DNA of 64,000 bases from Dyadobacter bucti (GCF_005869225.1 NZ_SWFP01000001.1:310001-374000); one strand, 5' to 3'. Counted from the first letter of the stretch, positions 26,748-36,392 are shown. The notes: a model not told the origin generated them from the letters alone. Translations and numbers: made by a program.

Positions 26748-28277
26748 TTATTTGCCGCCCGCTTCCACTACCGGCAGTTCTCCGGAATTGCTGATAAAAG
26801 CAATTTTCTTGCTATCCGGCGACCACGAAGGCGTATTGATCGTTCCCTGTCCTCCGTACACATATGCGATCACTTTGGGTGTACCGCCAGTGACGGGCAT
26901 CAGACGGAGGTATACATGTTTGTAAAATGGATGGTCATCGGCCTTCACTTCTTCTTTGAGGAAAGAAATAAATACGATCCATTTTCCGTCCGGTGAAATG
27001 TGCGGGAACCAGTCGTGATACTCGCCCGTATTCAGAACAGGCTCCTGTTCGCTTCCGTCGGCTTTCATTCTCCAGAGCTGCATCACGCCGGTTCGGTTCG
27101 AATTGAAATATATATGTTTTCCGTCCGGTGAATATTCCGCCCCGTCGTCGAGGCCTTTGGCGGATGTAAGCCGTACTTCCGGCCCGCCGCCGGCCGGTAC
27201 GCTGTAAATATCATATTCATTGTCGCGCGAACCGGTAAAAACAAGCGTTTTCCCGTCGGGCGACCAACCGTGCAGGTACGAAGGACCCTTGGGTGTAATT
27301 TGTTTGGGTTCACCCCCCGCAAGCGGAACCGTCCAGATGATCGAGCCGCCCAGTTCCTTTACGCCACTGCTCAGTCCCAGCATTTTGCCGTCAAACGAAA
27401 GTACATGGTCGTTGTTGTTGTTTTTTACACTTCCGGTGTTGAGCACGGCCGGAGTTCGTTTGGCAATATCAAAATTGTAAATCAGGCCTTCGCTGTTATA
27501 TATCAGGCTTTTGCCGTCGAGAGTCCAGTTCGGAGCCTGCAGTGACTTGGGTGAGGTATGGATAATTTCCCGTTTACCGCTAGCCACGTCCAGCAATTCT
27601 ATGCTGCTTCCCAGATATTGCCGGTATGGAACAAGCGAAGCAGGTGCAGGCACCGAAATCCGGACATCGCTGTACACACCTTTTTCAATCACATCCTTGT
27701 TGTGCGATCCCAGAAACAGGCCTACATATACCTCATCCCCGAGATCCAGGTCCGCAATCTCTTCGGTCACAAACGGCTCACCGAACTTCGCTACCCGCAT
27801 AGTGTAGGTATTCCCTTTTCTTTCCAGCTGAATCACGTCGGCATGCGTAAGTTTCGCCTTGATTTCCTCCGTTTGGGCTCCTGCGGTTTTCCTGAATTGC
27901 AGGGAGGTAAGTCCGTCGCCATGTACCACCGCGTTTACGTGGGCTGAGGTGCCTTCCAGATTTTTACGCACCATCCAGCCTACTTTCCGGTGCGGGTCCA
28001 CTCCTTTTCCGATAAAACGGGCGCGGGTATAAACGATAAAATCCCCCTTCATTTTCTTCCACAAAAAATGAAATTCGTCATGGTCTGCCCAGATATTGTA
28101 CCCGGAGCCGCTCAGTTCGTATTCCTGGGTTTTAGGGTTAAAAACTGCTGAGCCAGGTTTCACATCTTTACCGACATCTCCATGGCCGTCAAATATCCCT
28201 AGTTTGTTTTTTTGTGAAAAAGCCGGGTTCATGAAGAAACCCGTTGCCGCCAGGAACAACCAAAAAATTGCTTTCAT
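26748..28277 (-). CDS. Secreted TolB-like beta-propeller protein with N-terminal lectin-like domain
   Basis: A 509-residue protein with a Sec signal (MKAIFWLFLAATGFFMNPAFSQ). Residues about 25-210 resemble a concanavalin/LamG-like module (FHFLWKKMKGDFIVYTRARF, GWMVRKNLEGTSAHVNAVVH). Residues about 225-505 hold PD40/WD40-like propeller repeats: APNWTLDGKSLIYNS, LHGWSPDGKTLVFTG, GAEYSPDGKHIYFNSN, FPHISPDGKWIVFIS and TPSWSPDSKKIAFIS. Known: such propellers often bind ligands or act as periplasmic scaffolds; no catalytic residues are visible. Function unknown. Confidence 0.85.
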   Translation of the reverse strand: MKAIFWLFLAATGFFMNPAFSQKNKLGIFDGHGDVGKDVKPGSAVFNPKTQEYELSGSGYNIWADHDEFHFLWKKMKGDFIVYTRARFIGKGVDPHRKVGWMVRKNLEGTSAHVNAVVHGDGLTSLQFRKTAGAQTEEIKAKLTHADVIQLERKGNTYTMRVAKFGEPFVTEEIADLDLGDEVYVGLFLGSHNKDVIEKGVYSDVRISVPAPASLVPYRQYLGSSIELLDVASGKREIIHTSPKSLQAPNWTLDGKSLIYNSEGLIYNFDIAKRTPAVLNTGSVKNNNNDHVLSFDGKMLGLSSGVKELGGSIIWTVPLAGGEPKQITPKGPSYLHGWSPDGKTLVFTGSRDNEYDIYSVPAGGGPEVRLTSAKGLDDGAEYSPDGKHIYFNSNRTGVMQLWRMKADGSEQEPVLNTGEYHDWFPHISPDGKWIVFISFLKEEVKADDHPFYKHVYLRLMPVTGGTPKVIAYVYGGQGTINTPSWSPDSKKIAFISNSGELPVVEAGGK

Positions 28278-28826
28278 TGTGATTGTCGTTTAAGTACCGT
28301 TTTGATCTCTGATGTTGGCCATCTGACCTGCTTTTCGGCAAAGGCAGATGTACTGATTAGCAAAGCCGGTTTTGGGAAAATATACCTGTATTGAAAGAAG
28401 CTGGCGGTTCGAAGGCGCATTTTCCGGTCTGTTGAGAAATTTGCCCGCTGGGCGAGCAGCGGGGGAGATTTCCGCGCTAAAGTCGGTCAGTGGATCGGGT
28501 TTACGCTGCATACCACCGATGCCGATCTCGGCCCGGAACGTCTGTTTTTCGGGTAAAAGCAAGAGGCAATGGTAGCCCTGACCTGTTTGATGACAAGATA
28601 ATTATTGCCACTTTCAGAACACCATTGCGCCCGATATCCGTATCAATTCCGGCTGAACTGTCTTCGCGGGAGCGTTTGAAAACAGTTTTATTGCCGACAA
28701 ATATTGCAACGGAAACAGCGGTACCAGCTCTCTGCCGGGTTTTTGGATCTTTTCTAAACCCAACACTTGTCGCGACAATATCCAAATCCGGCTATCCGAA
28801 AGCAGGCCCCGCTTTTGAACCTGTCG
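28278..28826. other. Gene-free stretch with possible decayed coding sequence
   Basis: No intact gene is supported between the TolB-like start and the MBL stop. One plus-strand frame (about 28400-28556) reads plausibly coding (KVGQWIGFTLHTTDADLGPE) but has no start and ends at a stop after FFG. I do not recognise it. The right end holds the second copy of the 58-bp element. Confidence 0.5.
28732..28790. repeat. 58-bp dispersed element, copy 2, containing TTGTCGCGACAA
   Basis: Matches 26681-26738 from CTGCCGGGTTTT to CAATATCCAAATCCG, with the palindrome at 28768-28779. The hairpin partner that precedes copy 1 is missing here, so only the element itself was duplicated. Confidence 0.75.
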
Positions 28827-29582
28827 TCATTTAATGGAATACCAGTCACGCAAACGCACTTCTATGCCGGGGCTGGCGCTGTCGACGATCTTCTTGAATT
28901 CTCCTGTGTCGCTCAGCCCGTTGGCTCCGCGATAGTGGTAAGGATAAACGATTTTGGGTCTGAAATCAAGGACCGCAGTAGCGGCCTCTTTCACATCCAT
29001 AGTGTAAGGAAGGTTCATGCAGACAAATGCAGCGTCGATATTTTTCAATGCCCTCATTTCCGGAATACCGGAAGTATCGCCGCTGATATAGACCGATTTG
29101 TCTCCGAATTTCAGAACATAACCATTACCCCTTCCCTTTGTATGACGCGATTCGGCCGATTCGGGCAGGTTGTACATCGGTAGGGCGGTGATGGAAATGT
29201 CCAGTTTGCTGATCGTCTGACCATTATTGATCACCACTGCTTTTGATTTCAGTTTATCAGACATCTTTTCCGCCACTGCCTGCGGTACCACAATGGTCGT
29301 TTTTGTCAGGTCCAGCGCTTCCAGCGTTGCCGGATCAAAATGGTCCCCATGGATATCTGTGATCACGATAAGATCAGGTGCGGCTATTCCTGCGAAGGTC
29401 TTGGTGCCGCCATAAGGATCTGCGTAAATCGTTTTCCCGTTCCAGGTCAGTGCCATAGTGGCGTGATTGAGCGGCTGGATTTTCAACGGACCTTTTGAAG
29501 TTTCGAGATTGTCGGCTGCTGGAATCTGCGCCACCGCGGATAAGGAAATGAACAGGAGCAAATAGGAACAGATTGTTTTCAT
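28827..29582 (-). CDS. Exported MBL-fold metal-dependent hydrolase
   Basis: A 251-residue protein with a Sec signal (MKTICSYLLLFISLSAVAQ). The metallo-beta-lactamase fold is shown by LNHATMALTWNGKTIYADP, the metal motif TDIHGDHFDPATLE, YISGDTSGIPEM and the late VYPYHYRG. It resembles the UlaG/UPF0173 group of small MBL hydrolases. Known: these hydrolyse lactones, phosphodiesters or other esters; the substrate cannot be told. Transcribed alone on the minus strand, divergent from the HigA-like remnant. Confidence 0.88.
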   Translation of the reverse strand: MKTICSYLLLFISLSAVAQIPAADNLETSKGPLKIQPLNHATMALTWNGKTIYADPYGGTKTFAGIAAPDLIVITDIHGDHFDPATLEALDLTKTTIVVPQAVAEKMSDKLKSKAVVINNGQTISKLDISITALPMYNLPESAESRHTKGRGNGYVLKFGDKSVYISGDTSGIPEMRALKNIDAAFVCMNLPYTMDVKEAATAVLDFRPKIVYPYHYRGANGLSDTGEFKKIVDSASPGIEVRLRDWYSIK

Positions 29583-29681
29583 GGATTGGTTATTGGTTAA
29601 AATTTTGAGACGAAAATCGCATGTTGTGCGGGCAAATACCCCTGTAGGGCCTGACGTTCATTATTAACCTTCATAAGGTAG

Positions 29682-30044
29682 ATCTTTAAAACCAAAAAAC
29701 CTGTTAATAATGAAAAAGAGTATGAGGCTCTGTTCGAATGGATTGATGGTCAATTCGATAACAAGCCAGCCCTTGAAAGTCGTGAAGGCAACGATCTGCA
29801 AATAGCCGTGCTGCTGATCAAGGCCTATGAGGATATATATCACCACATACCCTCACCAGACCCGATTGACGCGATTAAATTAAAAATGAGTGAAAAAGGG
29901 CTAAAAAACAAGGACTTGGTAGAATGGGTTGGTAGCAAAAGCTACGTTTCTGCATTGTTAAATGGGAAAAAGCCGCTGACGCTGAAACTTGCTAAGCTAT
30001 TCCATGAGAGGCTTGGGATCCCGGCACAAGTATTGCTAAGCTGA
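29682..30044 (+). pseudogene. HigA-family antitoxin-like gene without a usable start or a toxin
   Basis: The frame from 29682 to 30044 encodes NNEKEYEALFEWIDGQFDNK, then LLIKAYEDIYHHIPSPDPID, then AIKLKMSEKGLKNKDLVEW and a helix-turn-helix end GKKPLTLKLAKLFHERLGIP. This is the HigA/XRE antitoxin layout over its full usual length. A TAG stop lies directly before codon 29682, and the only ATG, GTG or TTG in frame at the N-terminal side is GTG 29808, which would remove 42 conserved residues. Only about 100 bases separate it from the MBL start, too few for a HigB toxin. I read it as a 5'-broken remnant, though an internal start making a 78-residue DNA-binding protein is possible. Confidence 0.65.
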
Positions 30045-30076
30045 TATATCTGTCAAATTCAGATCCTCATAATTTT

Positions 30077-30577
30077 CTAAAAATTCCTTTCATCAGCCGA
30101 AGGACCATAAATAGACGGCACTGCGATATCGTTCAGCCGCATATAAACGGTCAGCTGCCCGCGGTGATGTACCCAGTGGTTGATGGTCGACCCCACGCTG
30201 TCACCAGTAGGCGTCTCCATTAATACCTGATCCCCGTTTTTGAGGTAAAAAGGCCGTTCAAAAATCTCCGGCGCAACGTTTTTCAGCGACGCGATCGCTT
30301 TCTGAAAATTGTCTTCAAAATGGGCCAGCATTTGCTCCGTGTTCTGCGGCTCGATGTGTTGGTACGTCTGAAAATCAATCACGCCGGTTTCGATCGTATG
30401 ATGAACCCAAAGCGGTATTTCGGCAACCAGCAACGTGAGGTAACCCATCTTCATTGATTTTTCGTGGGGCTTAAATTCATAGGTGGACTCGGGAATCCGT
30501 TCCAGGCATTTCTTTGTGGCCGTGTACTCTGCTTCCATCTCTTTGACGTAGGCAGATGCTAAAACATGGTTGCTCAT
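30077..30577 (-). CDS. DinB-family protein
   Basis: A 166-residue four-helix-bundle protein. VKEMEAEYTATKKCLERIPE begins the bundle, and the metal-binding His pattern is visible as WVHHTIE and INHWVHHRGQLTVYMR (the HHRGQL motif is a DinB hallmark). Known: DinB/YfiT proteins are metal-binding and many act in thiol-dependent detoxification; this member's role is unknown. Cytoplasmic, monocistronic, converging on the HigA-like remnant. Confidence 0.88.
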   Translation of the reverse strand: MSNHVLASAYVKEMEAEYTATKKCLERIPESTYEFKPHEKSMKMGYLTLLVAEIPLWVHHTIETGVIDFQTYQHIEPQNTEQMLAHFEDNFQKAIASLKNVAPEIFERPFYLKNGDQVLMETPTGDSVGSTINHWVHHRGQLTVYMRLNDIAVPSIYGPSADERNF

Positions 30578-30639
30578 ATTTTACAAAGTTTGTTTTGATA
30601 AAATTTTATAAAAATGATGCCTGGGAAGTGCTGGGGCAA

Positions 30640-30697
30640 TGCCACGGATGCACGAATGCCCACGAATAATTTCGTGCAAATTCGTGCATCCGTGGCA
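30640..30697. repeat. Inverted-repeat element, copy 1 (long nested hairpin)
   Basis: TGCCACGGATGCACGAA (30640-30656) pairs perfectly with 30681-30697. Inside, CACGAA (30661-30666) pairs with TTCGTG (30671-30676). A diverged copy lies at 38114-38176 in the same locus. The form suggests a dispersed palindromic element or a fold in the RNA. Confidence 0.8.
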
Positions 30698-30790
30698 AAA
30701 AAACACAGCCTCAAAAAACCGGTGAAACATTTCTTAAAAAACCCGTAACAAATTTAAAAGTCTGGGAAAAGACAAATTTATTAATTACCT

Positions 30791-30834
30791 AAAAATCAGA
30801 CAGTTATCTTAAAAAATACCACCATCTGATTTTT
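30791..30834. promoter_or_regulatory. Dyad upstream of the fructan permease
   Basis: AAAAATCAGA (30791-30800) and TCTGATTTTT (30825-30834) form a perfect 10-base inverted repeat with a 24-base gap, 75 bases before the permease start. It could be a site for the hybrid regulator at 39880 or another protein; no direct evidence. Confidence 0.4.
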
Positions 30835-30908
30835 AATTTATTTGGTACGATTTTAAAAACCGCCGTCCGGGATACCAGTTAGTTTCGTCAGAAAATAATT
30901 CTGAAATC

Positions 30909-32243
30909 ATGACGAACAAAAAAGTATTTTTCTGGGCCTTCACCGTTGCGCTGGGCGGGTTTTTATTCGGGTTTGACACGGCAGTCATTTCCGGGGCCGA
31001 AAAATCCATCCAGCAATTGTGGGGGCTTACCACAGTCGAGCACGGCTTTACAGTTTCCATCGCATTAATCGGAACGGTTTTCGGTTCGCTCACCGGTGCC
31101 ATCCCCTCCGAACGTTACGGAAGAAAATACACGCTTTTCGCGATAGCCGTACTCTATCTGATATCCTCGGTCGGCACCGCGCTCGCCTCCGACTGGGTTA
31201 CTTTTTTGATCTTCCGTTTTCTGGGCGGGATCGGTGTTGGCATTTCCTCCGTTACCGCGCCGCTATATATATCCGAAATATCCCCGACCAACTCCCGCGG
31301 CCGGCTTGTCGCCATGTTTCAGTTCAATGTAGTGCTGGGAATCCTTATCGCCTACCTCTCCAATTACCTGCTTGTAGGTGCCGGTGAAAACGACTGGCGC
31401 TGGATGCTGGGTGTGCAGGCCGTGCCTTCACTGATTTTCCTGGTAACCGTATTGTTCGTCCCCGAAAGTCCGCGCTGGCTTATCGTTAAACGCGGCAAAG
31501 TGGAAGAAGCCAGGCGTATACTCACCATCGCAAACAATGGAATGGATGTCAGTTCCATCGTAAATGATATCTTATCATCATCCAACGCACAAAAGGAATC
31601 GGGCATTAAATCATCCATTTTTTCATCCCAGTACAAGCTGCCTGTTTTGCTCGCGTTGCTCTTCGCCTTTTTCAATCAGGTATCAGGCATCAATGCGATC
31701 ATTTATTACGCGCCGCGTATCTTTGAAATGGCTGGTCTGGGCAAAAGCTCTGCACTACTCTCCTCCGCCGGAGTGGGCCTGGTCAACTTTTGCTTTACAT
31801 TTATCGCTATCAATCTTATAGACCGTTTCGGCAGAAGGACATTGATGTTCATTGGTTCTTTCGGGCTGATCGCCACTTTGGGACTTGTGGCCCAGGCTTT
31901 TTATTCAGGAAACCTGGGAGGGTATTCCGTACCCGTGTACCTGTTTATCTATATCGCATTTTTCGCGCTTTCACAAGGTGCGGTGATCTGGGTTTTTATC
32001 TCCGAGATATTCCCGAACCAGGTCCGGGCGGCAGGGCAGTCGATGGGCAGTTTTATGCACTGGCTGCTTGCTGCGGTCATCGCCTTCACTTTTCCTTACG
32101 TAGCCGAAACGCTGGGAGGCGGCAACACTTTCATGATCTTCTGCGGCATGATGGTCCTCCAGTTGCTTTTTGTCTGGAAAATGATGCCGGAAACCAAAGG
32201 GACTTCCCTGGAACAAATCGAAAAAACATTGATCCTTCACTAA
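30909..32243 (+). CDS. MFS sugar porter (probable fructose permease)
   Basis: A 444-residue, 12-segment inner-membrane transporter. Sugar-porter signatures are GGFLFGFDTAVISGAEKSI, the loop motif ERYGRKYT, VPESPRWLIVKRG, FFNQVSGINAIIYYAPRIF, LIDRFGRRTL and PETKGTSLEQIEK. Known: this family carries hexoses with protons. Fructose is inferred because a fructokinase follows by 28 bases and the locus has a GH32 enzyme. It is the first gene of the susCD-GH32 operon. Confidence 0.92.
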   Translation: MTNKKVFFWAFTVALGGFLFGFDTAVISGAEKSIQQLWGLTTVEHGFTVSIALIGTVFGSLTGAIPSERYGRKYTLFAIAVLYLISSVGTALASDWVTFLIFRFLGGIGVGISSVTAPLYISEISPTNSRGRLVAMFQFNVVLGILIAYLSNYLLVGAGENDWRWMLGVQAVPSLIFLVTVLFVPESPRWLIVKRGKVEEARRILTIANNGMDVSSIVNDILSSSNAQKESGIKSSIFSSQYKLPVLLALLFAFFNQVSGINAIIYYAPRIFEMAGLGKSSALLSSAGVGLVNFCFTFIAINLIDRFGRRTLMFIGSFGLIATLGLVAQAFYSGNLGGYSVPVYLFIYIAFFALSQGAVIWVFISEIFPNQVRAAGQSMGSFMHWLLAAVIAFTFPYVAETLGGGNTFMIFCGMMVLQLLFVWKMMPETKGTSLEQIEKTLILH

Positions 32244-32271
32244 TAACACGCAACCAAAACCCATCAATAAC

Positions 32272-33180
32272 ATGGCACCAAAAGTAACCGTTTTTGGAGA
32301 AGTGCTCTGGGACGTGCTCCCCGGCAGTAAGCTGGCCGGCGGCGCACCGATGAACGTTGTCGCTCATCTGCACAACTACGGAATTGAAACCGAATTCATC
32401 AGTCGTGTCGGAAATGACGAGCTCGGGGCTGAACTGATGGCGTTCATTCAAAATCAGGGATTGCCCACCGGGCTCATACAAACCGGACAAACGCACCTTA
32501 CGGGCATCGCCAAAGCCAATATTTCTGATACCAATGAAGTCACCTACAAAATCCTTCATCCGGTAGCCTGGGACTATCTTCAGTTCGAAGAAAAGGCTTT
32601 GCAAAAAATAAAAGAAAGCGATTTGTTCGTTTACGGCTCACTTGCCGCGCGGGATGACCTATCGCGGGAAACTTTGCTGACCTATGTTGAAAATGCATCC
32701 ATGCCGGTATTTGATGTGAACCTCCGGCCTCCGCATTATACCCGCGAGGGCGTATTGCTCCTCATGGAATATGCTTCGGTGGTCAAAATGAATGAACATG
32801 AACTGAAAGAAATCACCGGCTGGCTCACCGATTATGAGAATGACCGCCAGGCAATGGCTTTTCTGAAAAAACTGTTCAGGCTGCAAAAGGTCATCCTCAC
32901 CTGCGGGGCCGACGGTGCCATGGTCCTCACGGAGACAGACGAGTTTTTTAGTCACCCCGGCTTTCGGGTTAAAGTAGCCGACACCATCGGAAGCGGAGAT
33001 GCGTTTCTTGCAGCTTTTTTATACCAGACACTTCATCAGCAAACTACTCAGGACGCGCTTGAATTTGCCTGTGCAGCAGGGGCTTGCGTAGCTACCCGCC
33101 AAGGTGCCCTTCCGGCATTTACCGAAAATGACATCCACCAGATGATCCGTCGCCAACATGCCGGCGAAGCTTTGATCTGA
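32272..33180 (+). CDS. PfkB-family fructokinase
   Basis: A 302-residue kinase. It begins VTVFGEVLWDVLPGSKLAGG, has the N-terminal PfkB signature GGAPMNVVAHL and FISRVGNDELG, and the C-terminal signature DTIGSGDAFLAAF with catalytic D243. Known: it phosphorylates fructose with ATP in the cytoplasm. The position between a hexose permease and susC supports fructose as substrate. Likely cotranscribed with both neighbours (28- and 32-base gaps). Confidence 0.92.
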   Translation: MAPKVTVFGEVLWDVLPGSKLAGGAPMNVVAHLHNYGIETEFISRVGNDELGAELMAFIQNQGLPTGLIQTGQTHLTGIAKANISDTNEVTYKILHPVAWDYLQFEEKALQKIKESDLFVYGSLAARDDLSRETLLTYVENASMPVFDVNLRPPHYTREGVLLLMEYASVVKMNEHELKEITGWLTDYENDRQAMAFLKKLFRLQKVILTCGADGAMVLTETDEFFSHPGFRVKVADTIGSGDAFLAAFLYQTLHQQTTQDALEFACAAGACVATRQGALPAFTENDIHQMIRRQHAGEALI

Positions 33181-33212
33181 CCCACCAGAAACAATTTTTA
33201 ATCCATCATTTT

Positions 33213-36200
33213 ATGAACAGAAAACTACTGTTGATGGTTATGACCATCCTTTGCTCAGTCTCTACCATCGCCTGGGCGCAAACCAAACAAACCGTGACCG
33301 GTACCGTAAAAGGCACCGACGGCGAACTGCTCCCGGGCGTAAGCATTCTCGAAAAGGGTACATCCAATGGTGCCGTGACTGAGATTTCAGGAAAGTATAC
33401 TATTTCCGTTTCCGCTAACGCCACCCTCGTTTTTTCATACATTGGTATGCAGGCCAAAGAAGTCGAGGTCGGTAACCAGTCTGTAGTGGATGTGGTGCTG
33501 GCGGCCGATTCGAAGATCCTGAACGAGGTAGTTGTGGTCGGTTATACCTCTTCCAAAAAAGAGGATCTGACCGGTGCCATTGCCGTGGTGGACCTGACGC
33601 CTATCAAGAACATCAGCTCGGGAAATCCGATGCAGGCTTTACAGGGCAGGGTTCCCGGGTTATACATCGAGAAAAACGGTTCGCCAAACGGCGCCAATAC
33701 CCGGATCCTGATCCGTGGTGCCAACACTTTGGGGAATACCGATCCACTGTACATCATCGACGGTATGCCGACAAAGCGTCCGGATGTAATGCAAAATCTC
33801 AATCCGAGTTCCATTGAATCTATCCAGGTTTTGAAAGATGCCTCGGCTTCGTCTATCTACGGATCCCGGGCATCGAACGGGGTAATTATCGTGACGACCA
33901 AAAACGGCAGCAATGCCAGCGGGAAAATCTCGATCGACTTCAACAGCAGTATTTCTGCCCAATCTGAAAAATACCAGCGGTACAAGATGGTCAATGCCGC
34001 AGACCGCGGCCGGGCACTTTGGCGGGCCTCCGTCAACGACGGCGTCAACCCGGAGGACGGCTACGGCGACTTGTATACTTTCGACTGGAATAAAGACTTT
34101 GCTAACCCGGTACTGAACGGCGTTTCCGTCAAACCACTGGTGGGCGGAAATGCCAATATGCCCGCAGGTGACACCGACTGGCAGAAAACGATGTATAAAA
34201 CAGGCATCGTGACCAACAATGAGATTACAGTTTCGGGAGGTTCCAAAACATCGTCCCTGCAGGTGAATCTTGGATATTACCACAACAATGGTATGCTGAG
34301 ATTTACCAAATACAGCAGGCTCAGCGGGCGTATCAATGCACTTACCAGCGCTTTTAACAACAGGCTGAAATTCGGGGCCAATGTTCAGATCGCTAATTCC
34401 AATGAAACATTGGCCTCGACGGACATCGGCGGCGCGCTGACGCCCGGCCTGGCCGTAACCCTTGCCCCTACCATTCCGGTTTATGCCAAAGACGGGACCT
34501 ACGGCGGCGCGATCGGCTCGGGCTACTCCGACAGGAACAACCCGCTCCACATGCAGGATATCAACAAATGGGACAATACCAACCGGCAGACCCTATTTGG
34601 CAACGTGTTCATGGAGATCGAGCCGGTCAAAAATCTGTTTTTCAAAACGAGCGTCGGGGCCGATAATGCCAATTATCTTTTCAAAAATATCGAACAGTCG
34701 TTTGAGGAAGGTTCTTTCGGACGTACCAACAACAGTCTGACACTCGATCAGAACAAATTCCTGAGCCTTACCTGGTCCAATACCGCACGCTACAATCTGG
34801 ACCTGGGCGAAAACCATTTCAAATTTCTGGTTGGTGTAGAGGCTATTAAAAATGATATCAATTTCCAGGTTGCCCGCAAGGAAGGTTTTGCGGTGCAAAC
34901 TGAAGACTACTTTGTACTGAGCTCGGGGACCGGAAATACCAACGTGACAGGCACAGGCACCGGAAACAGGTTACTGTCCCAGTTTGGAAGAATTGACTAT
35001 GGTTTTTCCGACAAATATCTGGCTGCGGTAACGATCCGCAGGGACGGTTCCTCCCGTTTTGGTACACAAAACAGATACGGTATTTTCCCGGCAGCTTCCG
35101 TAGGCTGGCGGCTCGATAGGGAAAATTTCCTGAGAGATTCCAAGTTCATCAGTACACTAAAAGTCCGCGCCGGGGTTGGCCGCGTCGGAAACCAGGAAAT
35201 CGGCGACCTGGCACGTTTCGGATTATATGATACCCGTTATGGGGCAAGGGCATCTCAATATCCCAATGGCCACGACGGCTTTTTCGATCAGTTTTACAAC
35301 ATCGGAACGGCTTATGATCTCGATGGCGTGAATACCGGAAACCTTCCATCGGGCTTCGTATCTACCCAAGGTGAAAATGCGAATTTGAAATGGGAAACCA
35401 CCGACGAGCTGAACACCGGTATCGATTTCGCATTCCTGGACGGCAGCATACAAGGCTCCATCGATTATTTCACCCGCAAAACCAGCGACATCCTGATCAC
35501 CCCTCCGGTTGCTTCCGCAGTGGGTGAAGGTCAGCTGAAAGTGGTAAACGGCGCTACCAAAACAAACCACGGCTTTGAACTTTCACTGGGCTATTACGCC
35601 AAACCAAAAGGCGACTTTACATATAGCGTACTGGCCGGGCTAAGCCGTTTCAGGGACAAAATCACGGTTTTGCCGGAAGAAGTGAGGTCAGCTTATGCAG
35701 GAAATGCAATCAATACCATCCTCGGACATTCGCAATTTGATCTGTTTGGTTATAAAACGGATGGTCTTTTTCAAAACCAGGCCGAAGTGGACGCCGCTCC
35801 AAATCAGGTCGGTGCCGGCCCGGGCAGGATACGTTATGTGGATACAAACGGTGATAATGAGATCAATGACCTCGACCGCGTTTTCTTCGGGACTTCACTG
35901 CCAGCATTTGAATACAATGTCAGAATTGACGCCGGTTATAAGGCTTTTGACCTTTCTGTATTCGGGTCGGGCATCGCCGGGCGCACGGGTTTCGATTCTT
36001 ATACTTTTTTCAACAATTTCATTAGAGGCCGGGAAAATGTCGGACCTGGGGTATTCAACGCATGGTCAACGACGAACACAAGCTCAAAGATCCCGGCGCT
36101 GTCACTATCTGACGCAAACGGCGAAACCCGCGCTTCGGATTATTTCAACGTTAATACATCCTATTTCAAATTACGGAACATACAGCTGGGTTACACCATC

Positions 36201-36374
36201 AACGGGGAGGTGACGAGGAAAATCGGCTTGCAGCGGCTGCGTGTGTTTGCGATGGTAGACAATCTTTTCCTGATCAAATCGAAACAATTCCAGGGGCCTG
36301 ACCCGGAACGTGTGGACATCAATGCGATCCCGGTACCAAGGACGCTCACTGCGGGAATCAATGTATCATTCTAA
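33213..36374 (+). CDS. SusC-family TonB-linked transporter of the fructan locus
   Basis: A 1053-residue protein. Sec signal MNRKLLLMVMTILCSVSTIA ending at WAQ; regulatory sandwich QTVTGTVKGTDGELLPGVSI; TonB-box area ILNEVVVVGYTSSKKEDLTG; plug with LIRGANTLGNTDPLYIIDG and YGSRASNGVIIVTTKNG; barrel ending TAGINVSF. It should import fructo-oligosaccharides with the SusD encoded 18 bases downstream. The substrate follows from the GH32 enzyme, fructokinase and regulator in the same locus. Confidence 0.95.
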   Translation: MNRKLLLMVMTILCSVSTIAWAQTKQTVTGTVKGTDGELLPGVSILEKGTSNGAVTEISGKYTISVSANATLVFSYIGMQAKEVEVGNQSVVDVVLAADSKILNEVVVVGYTSSKKEDLTGAIAVVDLTPIKNISSGNPMQALQGRVPGLYIEKNGSPNGANTRILIRGANTLGNTDPLYIIDGMPTKRPDVMQNLNPSSIESIQVLKDASASSIYGSRASNGVIIVTTKNGSNASGKISIDFNSSISAQSEKYQRYKMVNAADRGRALWRASVNDGVNPEDGYGDLYTFDWNKDFANPVLNGVSVKPLVGGNANMPAGDTDWQKTMYKTGIVTNNEITVSGGSKTSSLQVNLGYYHNNGMLRFTKYSRLSGRINALTSAFNNRLKFGANVQIANSNETLASTDIGGALTPGLAVTLAPTIPVYAKDGTYGGAIGSGYSDRNNPLHMQDINKWDNTNRQTLFGNVFMEIEPVKNLFFKTSVGADNANYLFKNIEQSFEEGSFGRTNNSLTLDQNKFLSLTWSNTARYNLDLGENHFKFLVGVEAIKNDINFQVARKEGFAVQTEDYFVLSSGTGNTNVTGTGTGNRLLSQFGRIDYGFSDKYLAAVTIRRDGSSRFGTQNRYGIFPAASVGWRLDRENFLRDSKFISTLKVRAGVGRVGNQEIGDLARFGLYDTRYGARASQYPNGHDGFFDQFYNIGTAYDLDGVNTGNLPSGFVSTQGENANLKWETTDELNTGIDFAFLDGSIQGSIDYFTRKTSDILITPPVASAVGEGQLKVVNGATKTNHGFELSLGYYAKPKGDFTYSVLAGLSRFRDKITVLPEEVRSAYAGNAINTILGHSQFDLFGYKTDGLFQNQAEVDAAPNQVGAGPGRIRYVDTNGDNEINDLDRVFFGTSLPAFEYNVRIDAGYKAFDLSVFGSGIAGRTGFDSYTFFNNFIRGRENVGPGVFNAWSTTNTSSKIPALSLSDANGETRASDYFNVNTSYFKLRNIQLGYTINGEVTRKIGLQRLRVFAMVDNLFLIKSKQFQGPDPERVDINAIPVPRTLTAGINVSF

Positions 36375-36392
36375 CATTAACCTCTGACGACA

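Larger units (their letters stand above)
30578..30908. other. Promoter region of the fructan locus
   Basis: No gene. It holds a 17-base-arm inverted repeat (30640-30697) and a second dyad (30791-30834), both listed separately, then an AT-rich stretch leading to the permease start. Confidence 0.7.

Noticed and set aside
28501-28785. Minus-strand frame starting MDIVATSVGFRK
   Set aside because: Its start is the 58-bp repeated element, and the same beginning occurs over the other copy at 26733. The rest is not conserved between them.
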